Below the pieces are notes generated by a model that made no database searches, had not been told where the DNA came from, and was given only the letters and a program-made list of their open reading frames with translations. This document shows, in pieces, positions 8,590-17,078 of a stretch of DNA of 64,000 nucleotides. The stretch covers positions 248,001 through 312,000 of the forward strand of contig NZ_JAANOQ010000001.1 in assembly GCF_011305415.1 (NCBI RefSeq), given 5' to 3'. The position numbers and the translations under genes are program-made. Each line of letters opens with the position of its first letter. Position 1 is the stretch's first letter. This DNA comes from Flavobacterium bernardetii. Lineage in GTDB: Bacteria; Bacteroidota; Bacteroidia; Flavobacteriales; Flavobacteriaceae.

Positions 8590-9753
8590 ATGAGTAAAAT
8601 CCTTATCATAGAAGACGAAGCGCCAATTAGACGCGTTTTAAATAAAATATTATCGGAAGAAAGTGAAACGTATTTGGTGCAAGAAGCCGAAGACGGATTG
8701 AAAGGTGTTGAAATGGTTAAAAACGAAGATTTCGATTTAATTTTGTGCGATATCAAAATGCCAAAAATGGACGGAGTGGAAGTCTTAGAAGCCATCAAAA
8801 AAATCAAACCTGAAATTCCAATGGTGATGATTTCTGGTCATGGTGATTTAGAAACTGCTGTGAACACTATGCGTTTAGGTGCTTTTGATTATATTTCGAA
8901 ACCACCAGATTTAAATCGTTTGTTAAACACGGTTCGAAATGCTTTAGATAAAAAACAATTAGTAGTAGAAAATAAAATTCTTAAGAAAAAAGTTTCTAAA
9001 AACTACGAAATGATAGGCGAGAGCGATGCCATTTCTCATATTAAAACTATGATTGAAAAAGTAGCACAAACCGATGCTAGAGTTTTAATTACAGGTCCAA
9101 ACGGAACGGGTAAAGAATTAGTTGCTCACCAATTACATGAAAATAGTAATCGTGCGCACCAAGCTATTATTGAAGTCAATTGTGCTGCGATTCCATCAGA
9201 ATTAATTGAAAGTGAATTATTCGGACACGTAAAAGGAGCGTTTACTTCTGCCGTGAAAGACAGAGCAGGAAAATTTGAAGCTGCCAACGGTGGAACTATT
9301 TTCTTAGATGAAATTGGCGATATGAGTTTGTCGGCGCAAGCCAAAGTATTACGTGCTTTACAAGAAAATTTAATTCAAAGAGTTGGTGCGGATAAAGATA
9401 TTAAAGTCGATGTTCGTGTCATTGCGGCAACGAATAAAGATTTGAAATTGGAAATTGCCGAAGGTCGTTTTAGAGAAGATTTATATCACAGATTAGCCGT
9501 AATTTTAATTAAAGTTCCAGCTTTAAATGATAGACGAGATGATATTCCAATGTTAATTGAACACTTCACAACTAAAATTTCTGAAGAACAAGGAAATGCT
9601 AAAAAAACGTTTTCAAAAGAAGCGATAAAGTTATTACAAGAATACGATTGGACAGGAAATATCCGCGAATTAAGAAACGTAGTGGAACGTTTAATCATTT
9701 TAGGAAACCATGAAATTTCAGAATCAGATGTGAATTTATTTGCTTCTAAATAA
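8590..9753 (+). CDS. Sigma-54-dependent response regulator without DNA-binding domain
   Basis: This 387-residue NtrC-type protein has a receiver domain (1-120; phospho-acceptor Asp in LCDIKMP) and an AAA+ domain (about 140-370) with Walker A GPNGTGKE and Walker B GTIFLDEIGDM. The sigma-54 contact loop reads GAFTSA rather than GAFTGA. The protein stops about 20 residues after the AAA+ lid (ESDVNLFASK), so the usual C-terminal Fis-type helix-turn-helix is absent. It may act from solution, like the few known activators lacking that domain. No kinase gene is adjacent. Confidence 0.9.
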   Translation: MSKILIIEDEAPIRRVLNKILSEESETYLVQEAEDGLKGVEMVKNEDFDLILCDIKMPKMDGVEVLEAIKKIKPEIPMVMISGHGDLETAVNTMRLGAFDYISKPPDLNRLLNTVRNALDKKQLVVENKILKKKVSKNYEMIGESDAISHIKTMIEKVAQTDARVLITGPNGTGKELVAHQLHENSNRAHQAIIEVNCAAIPSELIESELFGHVKGAFTSAVKDRAGKFEAANGGTIFLDEIGDMSLSAQAKVLRALQENLIQRVGADKDIKVDVRVIAATNKDLKLEIAEGRFREDLYHRLAVILIKVPALNDRRDDIPMLIEHFTTKISEEQGNAKKTFSKEAIKLLQEYDWTGNIRELRNVVERLIILGNHEISESDVNLFASK

Positions 9754-9778
9754 TAATAAGATTACAAAGAGAAATATC

Positions 9779-9852
9779 TTGTCATTCTGAACTTGTTTCA
9801 GAATCTTATGAAATTGATATTTGTAGAACCTGAAACAAGTTCAGGTTGACAA
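9779..9852. repeat. Extragenic palindromic repeat (CTGAACTTGTTTCAG family)
   Basis: TTGTCATT-CTGAACTTGTTTCAG is mirrored by CTGAAACAAGTTCAG-GTTGACAA about 20 bp later, giving a long imperfect stem. A diverged half-copy (CTGAACTCGTTTCAG) occurs at 61248-61262, so this is a dispersed family. Confidence 0.7.
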
Positions 9853-9873
9853 ATGTTAATATGAAATCTTTAT

Positions 9874-9881
9874 GTATCTTT
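9874..9881 (+). promoter_or_regulatory. Minus-7 element for the DEAD-box gene
   Basis: TATCTTTG followed by CGGACAC lies 41 bp before the ATG and fits TAnnTTTG exactly. Confidence 0.6.
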
Positions 9882-9921
9882 GCGGACACTTTAGAGAATT
9901 TCTTCGAAATAAAAAAACAAA

Positions 9922-10536
9922 ATGCAATTAAAAAAAATAAACCCACTTTTACAGGAAGCATTAATTGAAAACGGTTTAATTGAAGCCAACGAAATGCAAC
10001 AAGAAACTTTTTCAACTATTAAAAGTGGTGCTGATGCAGTAATTCAATCTGGAAAAAAATCAGGAAAATCAACTACAATTGTTTTAAATGTGATTCAACG
10101 TTTGGAAAAACAATTTATGGAATCGCCAAGAGCATTAATTATTGTCGAAACTAAAGAGAAGGTTTTGGAAATGGTTGAAATGTTCAAAAAATATAACCGT
10201 TACACGCAATTACGAGTGTATGGCGCACATGATAAAGGTGATATGGATTGGGATAAAAATCAAATTTCTTTAGGAATTGATGTTTTAATCGGAACGCCTA
10301 ATCGTTTAGATTTAATGTTTGCAACTGCCGGTTTTGACGTAAATAGATTACTTATGTATGTAGTTGATGATGCAGATATTTTGTTTAAACTTCGATTAGA
10401 TGCAAAAACAAACAGAATTTCTGAAAGTATTTCTAAATCACAACGTTTGATTTTTTGTAATAAAATTTCAGATAGAGTTGAAGCTGTAGCTGATAGAACA
10501 ATGATTGAGCCATTATTCTTCGAAATGGAAGATTAA
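9922..10536 (+). CDS. Half-length DEAD/DEAH-box-like protein
   Basis: This 204-residue protein covers only the first RecA-like domain of a DEAD-box RNA helicase. A Q-motif-like segment (NEMQQETFSTI) precedes a Walker A variant SGKKSGKST. The Ia/Ib region has GTPNRLDLM, and motif II is degenerate (VDDAD in place of DEAD). Motif III is also unusual (CNKIS in place of SAT), and the second helicase domain with motifs IV-VI is missing. It ends cleanly before a terminator, so it is probably a natural short protein, not a truncation. Helicase activity is doubtful. Confidence 0.75.
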   Translation: MQLKKINPLLQEALIENGLIEANEMQQETFSTIKSGADAVIQSGKKSGKSTTIVLNVIQRLEKQFMESPRALIIVETKEKVLEMVEMFKKYNRYTQLRVYGAHDKGDMDWDKNQISLGIDVLIGTPNRLDLMFATAGFDVNRLLMYVVDDADILFKLRLDAKTNRISESISKSQRLIFCNKISDRVEAVADRTMIEPLFFEMED

Positions 10537-10556
10537 ATTATAAAATATTACTCAAA

Positions 10557-10593
10557 ATAAAAAAACTCAAACCTTACAGTTTGAGTTTTTTTT
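10557..10593. terminator. Bidirectional terminator
   Basis: A 12-bp perfect stem AAAAACTCAAAC / GTTTGAGTTTTT (10561-10572, 10579-10590) with A and T runs on either side serves the convergent DEAD-box and T9SS genes. Confidence 0.88.
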
Positions 10594-10614
10594 ATTCTTA
10601 CTATTTGTATCTCT

Positions 10615-13368
10615 TTATTGTTTGATGATTCTTTGATTTACTATTCCGCTTTCTGTTTCAAATACAATGTTATAAATACCTGTATTTAAATCGGACAAAT
10701 CAATAGTTCCAGTTTTTGTATTAAGATCTTTATATAAAACAGTCTGACCCATTTGGTTTGAAATTTGAACCGACATAACTTTGTTATTATAACTAAAGTT
10801 TATGTTGTCAAATGATGGATTCGGAAACATAACTAAATCTACACTTCCGTTATCATTAACTAGGTTTTCAGTAACTAAAGCATAAGTAACACCTGAACAA
10901 TTTGTAACCATATTAAATACATTTACAGAATAATTACCTTCTTCTGTAGCGGTATACGTATTAGAAGTTGCATTTGGTATAATTGTATTGTTTAAATACC
11001 ATTCAAAAGTATAATTAAAAGTGTCTAATCCTGTGTCTAATACATATGGAATTAAATTTCCATTCTCATCAACTGTAATTTCCCCATCTGTTAATGCTGA
11101 AGTGTTTGGTAAAGGGTTAACATGTACGATATAATCAGTTGTCCCTCCTTCGCAATTTCCTAATTTAGTAGTTACACTATATTTTACATATCCTTGAACA
11201 TTTGAAGTGTTGTATAATACATCGTTTATAGAAAGTGGTGATACACCAGTTCCATTTGAAAATCCACTTACATTTTGAAAATCAGTTACCGTCCATTCTA
11301 ATGTTGTTCCTGCAATATTTGGGGAAGTAGCAATGATTAAATTGGCCGTTTCTCCACTACATATATTATATGATGGTAAACTAATTGGTGCTCCTGGCGT
11401 TGGATTTACAGTAATTGTTACGGCATTTGTAATAGTTGCTCCAATACAGTTTCCATTTGTTGGTGTTATGTTAAAACTTATAGTACCTGCTGTTAATGAA
11501 TTAATTAAAGCTAATTGCACATTAACAATTCCTGTTGTAGAAGTTCCATTTGTTACTCCTCCAACAATTTGAACACCTGTTGCAGAACTTACTTGCCAAT
11601 TGTAATTCATTGCATATGGATAACTATTTGTTGTAATTGTCACAAATTGATTATTACAAATTACGTTATGATTAGCAACCGTTGAAGTAATAACCGGAAT
11701 TGGTTTTACTGTTACTAAAATTTGTTGCGGAGTTCCATAACAACTCCCAATTTGAGGAATAACTGATATGCTGATTGTTCCGTTTATTGACGAATTAATT
11801 AAGTTAACAATTTGGTCAATATTAGTATGGTTTCCACTAATAGAAGCCATATTTACATTAGATGCAGTTGCATTCCAGGTATAAGTTGTACCTGGTAAGG
11901 TACTTGTTAATTGTGAAGCAATATTCAATGTTTCGCCATTACAAATAATAATATCTGGAATTTGCGTGATAAATTGTGGTGTTGGAGTAACTGTAACAGT
12001 GGTTGTGCTTTCGGGTCCAGAAACTGAAGTTGAACAACTATTTAAATTTGCACTGATTAAAGTATAAGTTGTGGTTACTGTTGGAGAAACAGGAATAACA
12101 ATGATTCCAGAAGAACCAATTGTATAAGTATATAAATTGCTACCATCAGTCATTGTGAAAACGACTTCTGGATTACTTGTTACTGTCAAATTAGCTGAGC
12201 CTCCAGCGCAAATTGATGTACCTCCAGAAATTGTGGCATTTCCTGGACCCATAACCACAGTAATTGTACCTGTAGCATAAGCCGTTCCGCAACCTCCTGT
12301 TAAAGGAACCGTATAATTAAATACACCAGTTGATGCAGGTGTACCTGTTATTGTTATCATACCACTAGACCAAGATGCTGTTAATCCCGCTGGTAATCCA
12401 GTACATACTCCCATACCTGTTGCACCTGATACAGTATGTGTAATTGGTGTCACAGGTGTATTAATGCATAATGTTGGTGTAGAAGAAGCAACTGAAACAG
12501 TATTACTTGAAACTATAATTGTACCTGTAGCATTAACCTCTCCGCAACCTCCAGTTGAGAAAATAGTATAATTAAATACGCCAGCCATTGTTGGTGTACC
12601 TGAAATAGTTATTGTATTTCCTGACCAAGAAGCTGTTACTCCTACTGGTAATCCTGACTGTATAATTCCAGTTGCTCCTGTTGTTGTATGAGTAATCGGT
12701 GTTAAAGGGGTATTAATGCACAATGTTGGAAAAGATGAAGCAATTGAAACAGTATTACTTGCTGAAACAACAATAGTACCTGTAGCATTAACCGTTCCGC
12801 AACCTCCAGTAATAGGAATATTATAATTAAATACACCAGCAACTGTTGGGGTACCCGATATTGTTATGGTGTTTGAAGACCAACTTGCCGTTACTCCAGT
12901 TGGTAATCCTGTAGGAATTCCCATACCTGTTGCACCTGTTGTTGAATGTGTAATTGTTGTCAAATAAGTGTTTATACACAATACCGGAAATGAAGAAGCT
13001 GATGTAACAGTATTACTTGGTAAAACAGTAACTAATGTTGTGACATTTACAGCAGGGCAACTTCCGTTTGCTGCAATTGTATATAAAACGGTATACACAC
13101 CAGGTGTACTAGTATTTGGTGTAATTGCTCCGGTTGTTGGGTTTAATGTTAATCCAGATGTAGAAATAAAAACGCCACCTAAATAAGCATCAGTTCCTGT
13201 TAAAGTTACATTTTGTATGCTTGTGTCAGAAGAACAAAACGGAGTACCTACATAGCTAATAGTAGCAGTTGGACAAGCATAAGTATCATTAGATTTATTT
13301 TCCGCAAAAGAGTTTATTCCAGATAATAAAAAAATAGTGATTAAAAAAAAATGTAGTGTATGTTTCAT
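10615..13368 (-). CDS. T9SS-sorted repeat-containing surface protein
   Basis: This is a 917-residue secreted protein. The start at 13368 gives a proper signal peptide (MKHTLHFFLITIFLLSG, cleavage near SFA); the open frame extends upstream but that part is non-coding and overlaps another gene. Residues about 115-370 contain three tandem repeats of about 84 residues, each with LCINT, THT, GATG, TASWS, ITISGTP and GGCG motifs, typical of Ig/PKD-like adhesin modules. More Ig-like domains follow. The last 80 residues are a type A T9SS C-terminal domain (MFPNPSFDNINFSY, then GIYNIVF and QRIIKQ). Role is probably adhesion or gliding-surface function (inference). Confidence 0.85.
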   Translation of the reverse strand: MKHTLHFFLITIFLLSGINSFAENKSNDTYACPTATISYVGTPFCSSDTSIQNVTLTGTDAYLGGVFISTSGLTLNPTTGAITPNTSTPGVYTVLYTIAANGSCPAVNVTTLVTVLPSNTVTSASSFPVLCINTYLTTITHSTTGATGMGIPTGLPTGVTASWSSNTITISGTPTVAGVFNYNIPITGGCGTVNATGTIVVSASNTVSIASSFPTLCINTPLTPITHTTTGATGIIQSGLPVGVTASWSGNTITISGTPTMAGVFNYTIFSTGGCGEVNATGTIIVSSNTVSVASSTPTLCINTPVTPITHTVSGATGMGVCTGLPAGLTASWSSGMITITGTPASTGVFNYTVPLTGGCGTAYATGTITVVMGPGNATISGGTSICAGGSANLTVTSNPEVVFTMTDGSNLYTYTIGSSGIIVIPVSPTVTTTYTLISANLNSCSTSVSGPESTTTVTVTPTPQFITQIPDIIICNGETLNIASQLTSTLPGTTYTWNATASNVNMASISGNHTNIDQIVNLINSSINGTISISVIPQIGSCYGTPQQILVTVKPIPVITSTVANHNVICNNQFVTITTNSYPYAMNYNWQVSSATGVQIVGGVTNGTSTTGIVNVQLALINSLTAGTISFNITPTNGNCIGATITNAVTITVNPTPGAPISLPSYNICSGETANLIIATSPNIAGTTLEWTVTDFQNVSGFSNGTGVSPLSINDVLYNTSNVQGYVKYSVTTKLGNCEGGTTDYIVHVNPLPNTSALTDGEITVDENGNLIPYVLDTGLDTFNYTFEWYLNNTIIPNATSNTYTATEEGNYSVNVFNMVTNCSGVTYALVTENLVNDNGSVDLVMFPNPSFDNINFSYNNKVMSVQISNQMGQTVLYKDLNTKTGTIDLSDLNTGIYNIVFETESGIVNQRIIKQ
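12246..13014 (-). repeat. Three tandem ~255-bp coding repeats
   Basis: Similar boundaries (AACAGTATTACTT) recur near 12492, 12748 and 13006, matching the three Ig-like protein repeats. High DNA similarity would allow recombination to change copy number. Confidence 0.6.
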
Positions 13369-13388
13369 ATGATTTGTTTTATAGAAAC

Positions 13389-13396
13389 CAAATGTA
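13389..13396 (-). promoter_or_regulatory. Minus-7 element for the T9SS protein gene
   Basis: The minus strand reads TACATTTG, fitting TAnnTTTG, 21 bp before the ATG at 13368. This supports the shorter start chosen for the gene. Confidence 0.55.
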
Positions 13397-13446
13397 ATTA
13401 ATTTTATTCTATTCTGTTTTAATATTAAATAATTTTTAAAATATCC

Positions 13447-13454
13447 TATCTTTG
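13447..13454 (+). promoter_or_regulatory. Minus-7 element for the DUF2007-like gene
   Basis: TATCTTTG followed by CACC lies 26 bp before the ATG at 13481. Confidence 0.6.
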
Positions 13455-13480
13455 CACCTCGAAAATCCAAATACATATAC

Positions 13481-13681
13481 ATGGGACTTATTAAAATTTT
13501 TTCTGGAAAAGAAAGCATTGCCAAAAATTTACAAACGGTTATTGAAAAAGGTAATGTGACTGTTACACAACGTGAAAACAAACAAAATTCTGGAAGCGCA
13601 GCAATCGTTGAATTATTTATTGAAGAAGACGATTTTATGAAAGTTCGCGATGCTATCGAGGATTTTAAAATGAATATGTAA
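13481..13681 (+). CDS. Small DUF2007-like protein
   Basis: This 66-residue protein begins MGLIKIFSGKESIAKNLQTVIEK and ends with an acidic helix (EEDDFMKVRDAIEDF). The pattern of strand, helix, strand and terminal EED...A...I..F helix resembles DUF2007 putative signal-transducing proteins, which are of this length. It has its own promoter and lies opposite the non-coding extension of the T9SS gene. I regard it as a real gene; function is unknown. Confidence 0.7.
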   Translation: MGLIKIFSGKESIAKNLQTVIEKGNVTVTQRENKQNSGSAAIVELFIEEDDFMKVRDAIEDFKMNM

Positions 13682-13685
13682 ATTA

Positions 13686-13748
13686 GTGAAGAGCCAAGTA
13701 AAAAGAGCCAAGTAAAAAGAGCCAAGTAAAAAGAGCAAAGTAAAAAGT
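13686..13748. repeat. 14-bp tandem repeat
   Basis: The unit AGAGCCAAGTAAAA (one copy reads AGAGCAAAGTAAAA) repeats about four times between the small gene and the ABC-F gene. It contains no promoter I can recognise. Confidence 0.75.
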
Positions 13749-13815
13749 ATATAGTAAATACCATTTACACAAAACCTTTTAACCTTCTAAACGCATAAAC
13801 TTATAAACAGAAAAA

Positions 13816-15450
13816 ATGATTACAGTTAACGATATTGCCGTAGAATTTGGCGGAACAACACTTTTTAGCGATGTTACTTTTGCTATTAATGAGAATGATA
13901 AAATTGCCCTTATGGGTAAAAATGGTGCGGGAAAATCGACATTATTAAAAATTGTGGCAGGAGAAAGCAAAGCAACTCGTGGTACAATTTCTGCACCTGG
14001 AGATGCTGTAATTGCTTATTTGCCTCAACATTTATTGACTTCAGACGATTGTACCGTTATGGAAGAAGCATCAAAAGCTTTTGCTGATGTTTTAGATATG
14101 AAAAAAGAAATTGACGAAATTAATGAGCAATTAACAGTTCGTACAGATTACGAAAGTGACGAGTATATGAAGTTAATCGAACGCGTTTCGGAACTTTCTG
14201 AAAAATTCTATTCTATTGAAGAAGTAAATTATGAAGCGGAAGTAGAAAAAGTTTTAAAAGGTTTAGGTTTTGAACGTGAAGACTTTACTAGAAATACATC
14301 TGAGTTTTCTGGTGGTTGGAGAATGCGAATTGAATTGGCCAAAATCCTATTGAAAAAACCAGATTTGATTTTATTAGATGAGCCAACCAATCACATGGAT
14401 ATTGAAAGTATTCAGTGGTTAGAGGATTTCTTAATCAATCAAGCGAAAGCGGTTATGGTAATTTCTCACGATAGAACTTTCGTTGATAACATTACCAATC
14501 GTACTATTGAAGTGACAATGGGACGAATTTACGATTATAAAGCGGTGTATTCTCATTATTTAGAATTGCGAAAAGACAGAAGAATTCACCAACAAAAAGC
14601 CTACGACGAACAACAGAAATTTATTGCCGATAATCAGGCGTTTATTGATCGTTTTAGAGGAACTTTTTCTAAAACAGAATCCGTACAATCGCGTGTGAAA
14701 ATGTTGGAAAAAATTGTTCCAATTGAAGTCGATGAAGTCGATACTTCTGCCTTAAAATTAAAATTCCCACCGTCTCCACGTTCTGGACAATATCCTGTTG
14801 TTGTAGAAGGTTTAAGAAAAAAATATGGTGATCATGTAGTTTTTGACGATGCCAATTTAGTTATAGAACGCGGACAAAAAGTGGCTTTCGTAGGTAAAAA
14901 TGGAGAAGGAAAATCGACAATGATTAAAGCAATCATGAAAGAAATTGATTTTGATGGCGGGAAATTAGAAGTAGGTCACAATTCACAAATTGGTTATTTC
15001 GCTCAAAATCAGGCTTCATTATTAGATGGCGACATGACTATTTTTGAAACGATTGATCAAATTGCTGTTGGCGATGTTCGTACGAAAATTAAAGATTTAT
15101 TAGGAGCGTTCATGTTCAAAGGTGACGATATTCAAAAGAAAGTAAAAGTGCTTTCTGGTGGAGAAAAAACACGTTTAGCCATGATTAAACTTTTGTTAGA
15201 ACCTGTAAATGTTTTAATTCTGGATGAGCCAACAAATCACTTAGATATGAAAACGAAAGACATCATTAAAGATGCGTTACGTGATTTTGATGGAACATTA
15301 ATCTTAGTTTCTCACGACCGTGATTTCCTAGATGGTTTAGCCACAAAAGTTTTCGAATTCGGAAACAAACGTGTGAAAGAACATTTTGAAGACATCAAAG
15401 GTTTCTTAGCACATAAGAAAATGGAAAACTTAAGAGAAATTGAGAAATAG
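13816..15450 (+). CDS. ABC-F family ATPase
   Basis: This 544-residue soluble ABC protein has two nucleotide-binding domains and no membrane part, as in the ribosome-associated ABC-F group. Domain 1 has Walker A GKNGAGKST, signature FSGGWRMR and Walker B LLDEPTNHMD. Domain 2 has GKNGEGKST, LSGGEKTR and LILDEPTNHLD. A charged linker of about 75 residues (IHQQKAYDEQQKF) separates them. It likely acts on the ribosomal E site. Its last 117 bp are duplicated in decayed form at 20084-20198, on the far side of a five-gene insert. Confidence 0.93.
   Translation: MITVNDIAVEFGGTTLFSDVTFAINENDKIALMGKNGAGKSTLLKIVAGESKATRGTISAPGDAVIAYLPQHLLTSDDCTVMEEASKAFADVLDMKKEIDEINEQLTVRTDYESDEYMKLIERVSELSEKFYSIEEVNYEAEVEKVLKGLGFEREDFTRNTSEFSGGWRMRIELAKILLKKPDLILLDEPTNHMDIESIQWLEDFLINQAKAVMVISHDRTFVDNITNRTIEVTMGRIYDYKAVYSHYLELRKDRRIHQQKAYDEQQKFIADNQAFIDRFRGTFSKTESVQSRVKMLEKIVPIEVDEVDTSALKLKFPPSPRSGQYPVVVEGLRKKYGDHVVFDDANLVIERGQKVAFVGKNGEGKSTMIKAIMKEIDFDGGKLEVGHNSQIGYFAQNQASLLDGDMTIFETIDQIAVGDVRTKIKDLLGAFMFKGDDIQKKVKVLSGGEKTRLAMIKLLLEPVNVLILDEPTNHLDMKTKDIIKDALRDFDGTLILVSHDRDFLDGLATKVFEFGNKRVKEHFEDIKGFLAHKKMENLREIEK
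15334..15450 (+). repeat. Left direct repeat (3' end of ABC-F gene)
   Basis: These 117 bp end with the ABC-F stop codon. They match 20084-20198 with, by eye, six substitutions and one 2-bp deletion (about 93% identity). The pair brackets the 15451-20083 insert like attachment-site duplications of integrative elements that enter gene 3' ends. Confidence 0.9.
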
Positions 15451-15485
15451 TTTTTTAAGCATCATGTTTTGATGTTAAGGAAGTT

Positions 15486-15493
15486 TATGTTTG
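15486..15493 (+). promoter_or_regulatory. Minus-7 element for the 490-aa island gene
   Basis: TATGTTTG fits TAnnTTTG and lies 15 bp before ATG 15509, implying a very short leader. It places the promoter inside the island, right after the ABC-F stop codon. Confidence 0.5.
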
Positions 15494-15508
15494 TATAAAA
15501 TTAATAGT

Positions 15509-16981
15509 ATGGAAAATTTTATGATTAAAAAATTTATTCATTGGTATGTGATAAATAACCAAAATAAAAATTCAAACTATTTAAAAAATAATTTTAAAAA
15601 TGATGTTTTACTTTTTGAAGAAAAGTTAGAGGAAATTTCTAATGAGTTTTATAGTAACTATTTAATTAATCCATTTGAAATTGATGTAGATAATTCAAAT
15701 GAAATTGAATTAAAAATCAACATAATTAAGTCAAAATTAGCAATTAAAGCTAAAGGCTTTGTTCAATATAATAAAAAATTTGGTAACGGAATACCCAATG
15801 CGCTTTTAAGTAAAAATAACTATTTGAGATTTTTAACAGAATTGTTAATTTTAAAAGAAGAAAAAATTGAATTTTCAAATTTCTTTTTAAGAAAAGAGTT
15901 TATTAATTATTTAATTAATGAAGAAAGTTTTACTGTTGGTTCTGCAAAAAGTTATGCAAGTTACGTTTCATCAGCAATTAAAAATACTTTAAATGATAAT
16001 CTAAAAATTGATTTTTTTGGTAAAATTGAAGAGCATTTTATAAATTCAAATAATTCAGATGAAATTGAAGATTTATTAAATTTATGCATATCAATTATTC
16101 ATAAAAAAACGATTAATGAAAACAAAAGTAAATACAAGTCAGGATTATCAGAGTATAAATCATTCCTTATTTCTTTAAAGTTTGATATTGATTTATGTTC
16201 GATTTATACTTCAAGTGAGGTGTTTTCTAAATTAAACTTAATTGAAAAGACAGAATGTATTGATTTAAAAATTAATCTAGGTGAAAATAACTCAGATGAT
16301 TTAGGATTAGTTATAAGAGAAATTACAGATGAAAATGAATTTATTGATTTTGAAATTGATAAAGTTTCATTAATTTCAAATTTCAAAATGCGAATGATTA
16401 CCCAAGACAGACTTTATGGTGATGTTTATTTTCCAATTAGATTTTTGAAGAAAATATTTTATCAGAAAAATGAAAATAAAGTGTTCTTTGATAAATTTAT
16501 TTTAAATCAAATTGAAGAAATTAAAATATTTACATCTAATTCAGGAGAATTTATTTTATTGAAGAATATTGAGGGAATTTCAATAAAAAAAGATAAAGTT
16601 TATGTTGAAACATTAGAAAATAAGCATAGATTAGTATATACAGAACTTGCAATCGAAAATCAATATGATATTTTAAGTGTTCCAACACTAAGGAAAATTG
16701 CTATTGATCATGTTGTTCCAATGAAATCACTTTTACTAGATTTTAAAGACAAATTAAACGGATTGTATAATTTGACTGAGCTGTTAAAAAGTAAGGGAAT
16801 AACTAAATCAGGTAAAGAATCTATTAAACAACTTGCAAAAATTGGTAATGAAATTATAGACAGTGATTTACTTTTAGATGACGAAATTAATTTAATAAAA
16901 GAAGATTTTACGTTTTTAAAAGATAAGTTAGAACTTCAATTAATGTGTGCAAAAAGTAATTTAGAAAAAAATAATAGATAA
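15509..16981 (+). CDS. Unknown 490-aa island protein
   Basis: I do not recognise this protein. I chose ATG 15509; an in-frame TTG at 15491 overlaps the promoter. It is Lys/Asn/Ile-rich with no signal peptide or membrane helix. Residues about 124-221 are helical, with SAKSYASYVSSAI and YKSGLSEYKSFL. This recalls helical DNA-binding segments in front of some Bacteroidota nucleases, but weakly. A strand-rich middle has ITQDRLYGDVYFPI (about 297-310). IDHVVPMKS (about 399-407) is reminiscent of an HNH-like DH..P motif, but no zinc ligands or later His are evident. A terminator follows directly, so it is its own transcription unit. Confidence 0.75.
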   Translation: MENFMIKKFIHWYVINNQNKNSNYLKNNFKNDVLLFEEKLEEISNEFYSNYLINPFEIDVDNSNEIELKINIIKSKLAIKAKGFVQYNKKFGNGIPNALLSKNNYLRFLTELLILKEEKIEFSNFFLRKEFINYLINEESFTVGSAKSYASYVSSAIKNTLNDNLKIDFFGKIEEHFINSNNSDEIEDLLNLCISIIHKKTINENKSKYKSGLSEYKSFLISLKFDIDLCSIYTSSEVFSKLNLIEKTECIDLKINLGENNSDDLGLVIREITDENEFIDFEIDKVSLISNFKMRMITQDRLYGDVYFPIRFLKKIFYQKNENKVFFDKFILNQIEEIKIFTSNSGEFILLKNIEGISIKKDKVYVETLENKHRLVYTELAIENQYDILSVPTLRKIAIDHVVPMKSLLLDFKDKLNGLYNLTELLKSKGITKSGKESIKQLAKIGNEIIDSDLLLDDEINLIKEDFTFLKDKLELQLMCAKSNLEKNNR

Positions 16982-16987
16982 TATTTC

Positions 16988-17013
16988 AAAACCGCTTTCA
17001 AGCGGTTTTTTTA
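16988..17013 (+). terminator. Rho-independent terminator
   Basis: The stem AAACCGCTT / AAGCGGTTT with a 2-base loop plus T run ends the 490-aa gene and separates it from the downstream operon. Confidence 0.88.
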
Positions 17014-17029
17014 AATTCCGTTTTTAAAA

Positions 17030-17063
17030 TATCATAAAATGATACTGTGTAGAATTACCTTTA
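17030..17063 (+). promoter_or_regulatory. Palindromic operator over the island operon promoter
   Basis: TATCAT-AAA-ATGATA at 17030-17044 is a perfect 6-3-6 inverted repeat. A near-consensus minus-7 element TACCTTTA lies at 17056-17063. The dyad therefore sits across the minus-33 region, where a bound repressor would block transcription. The convergent WYL regulator is the obvious candidate (inference). Confidence 0.5.
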
Positions 17064-17078
17064 CAAAAAATATAAATT

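Noticed and set aside
13369..13764. N-terminal extension of the T9SS protein
   Set aside because: The upstream frame has no signal peptide at its start, overlaps a credible small gene on the other strand and lies upstream of a TACATTTG promoter element for the shorter form.
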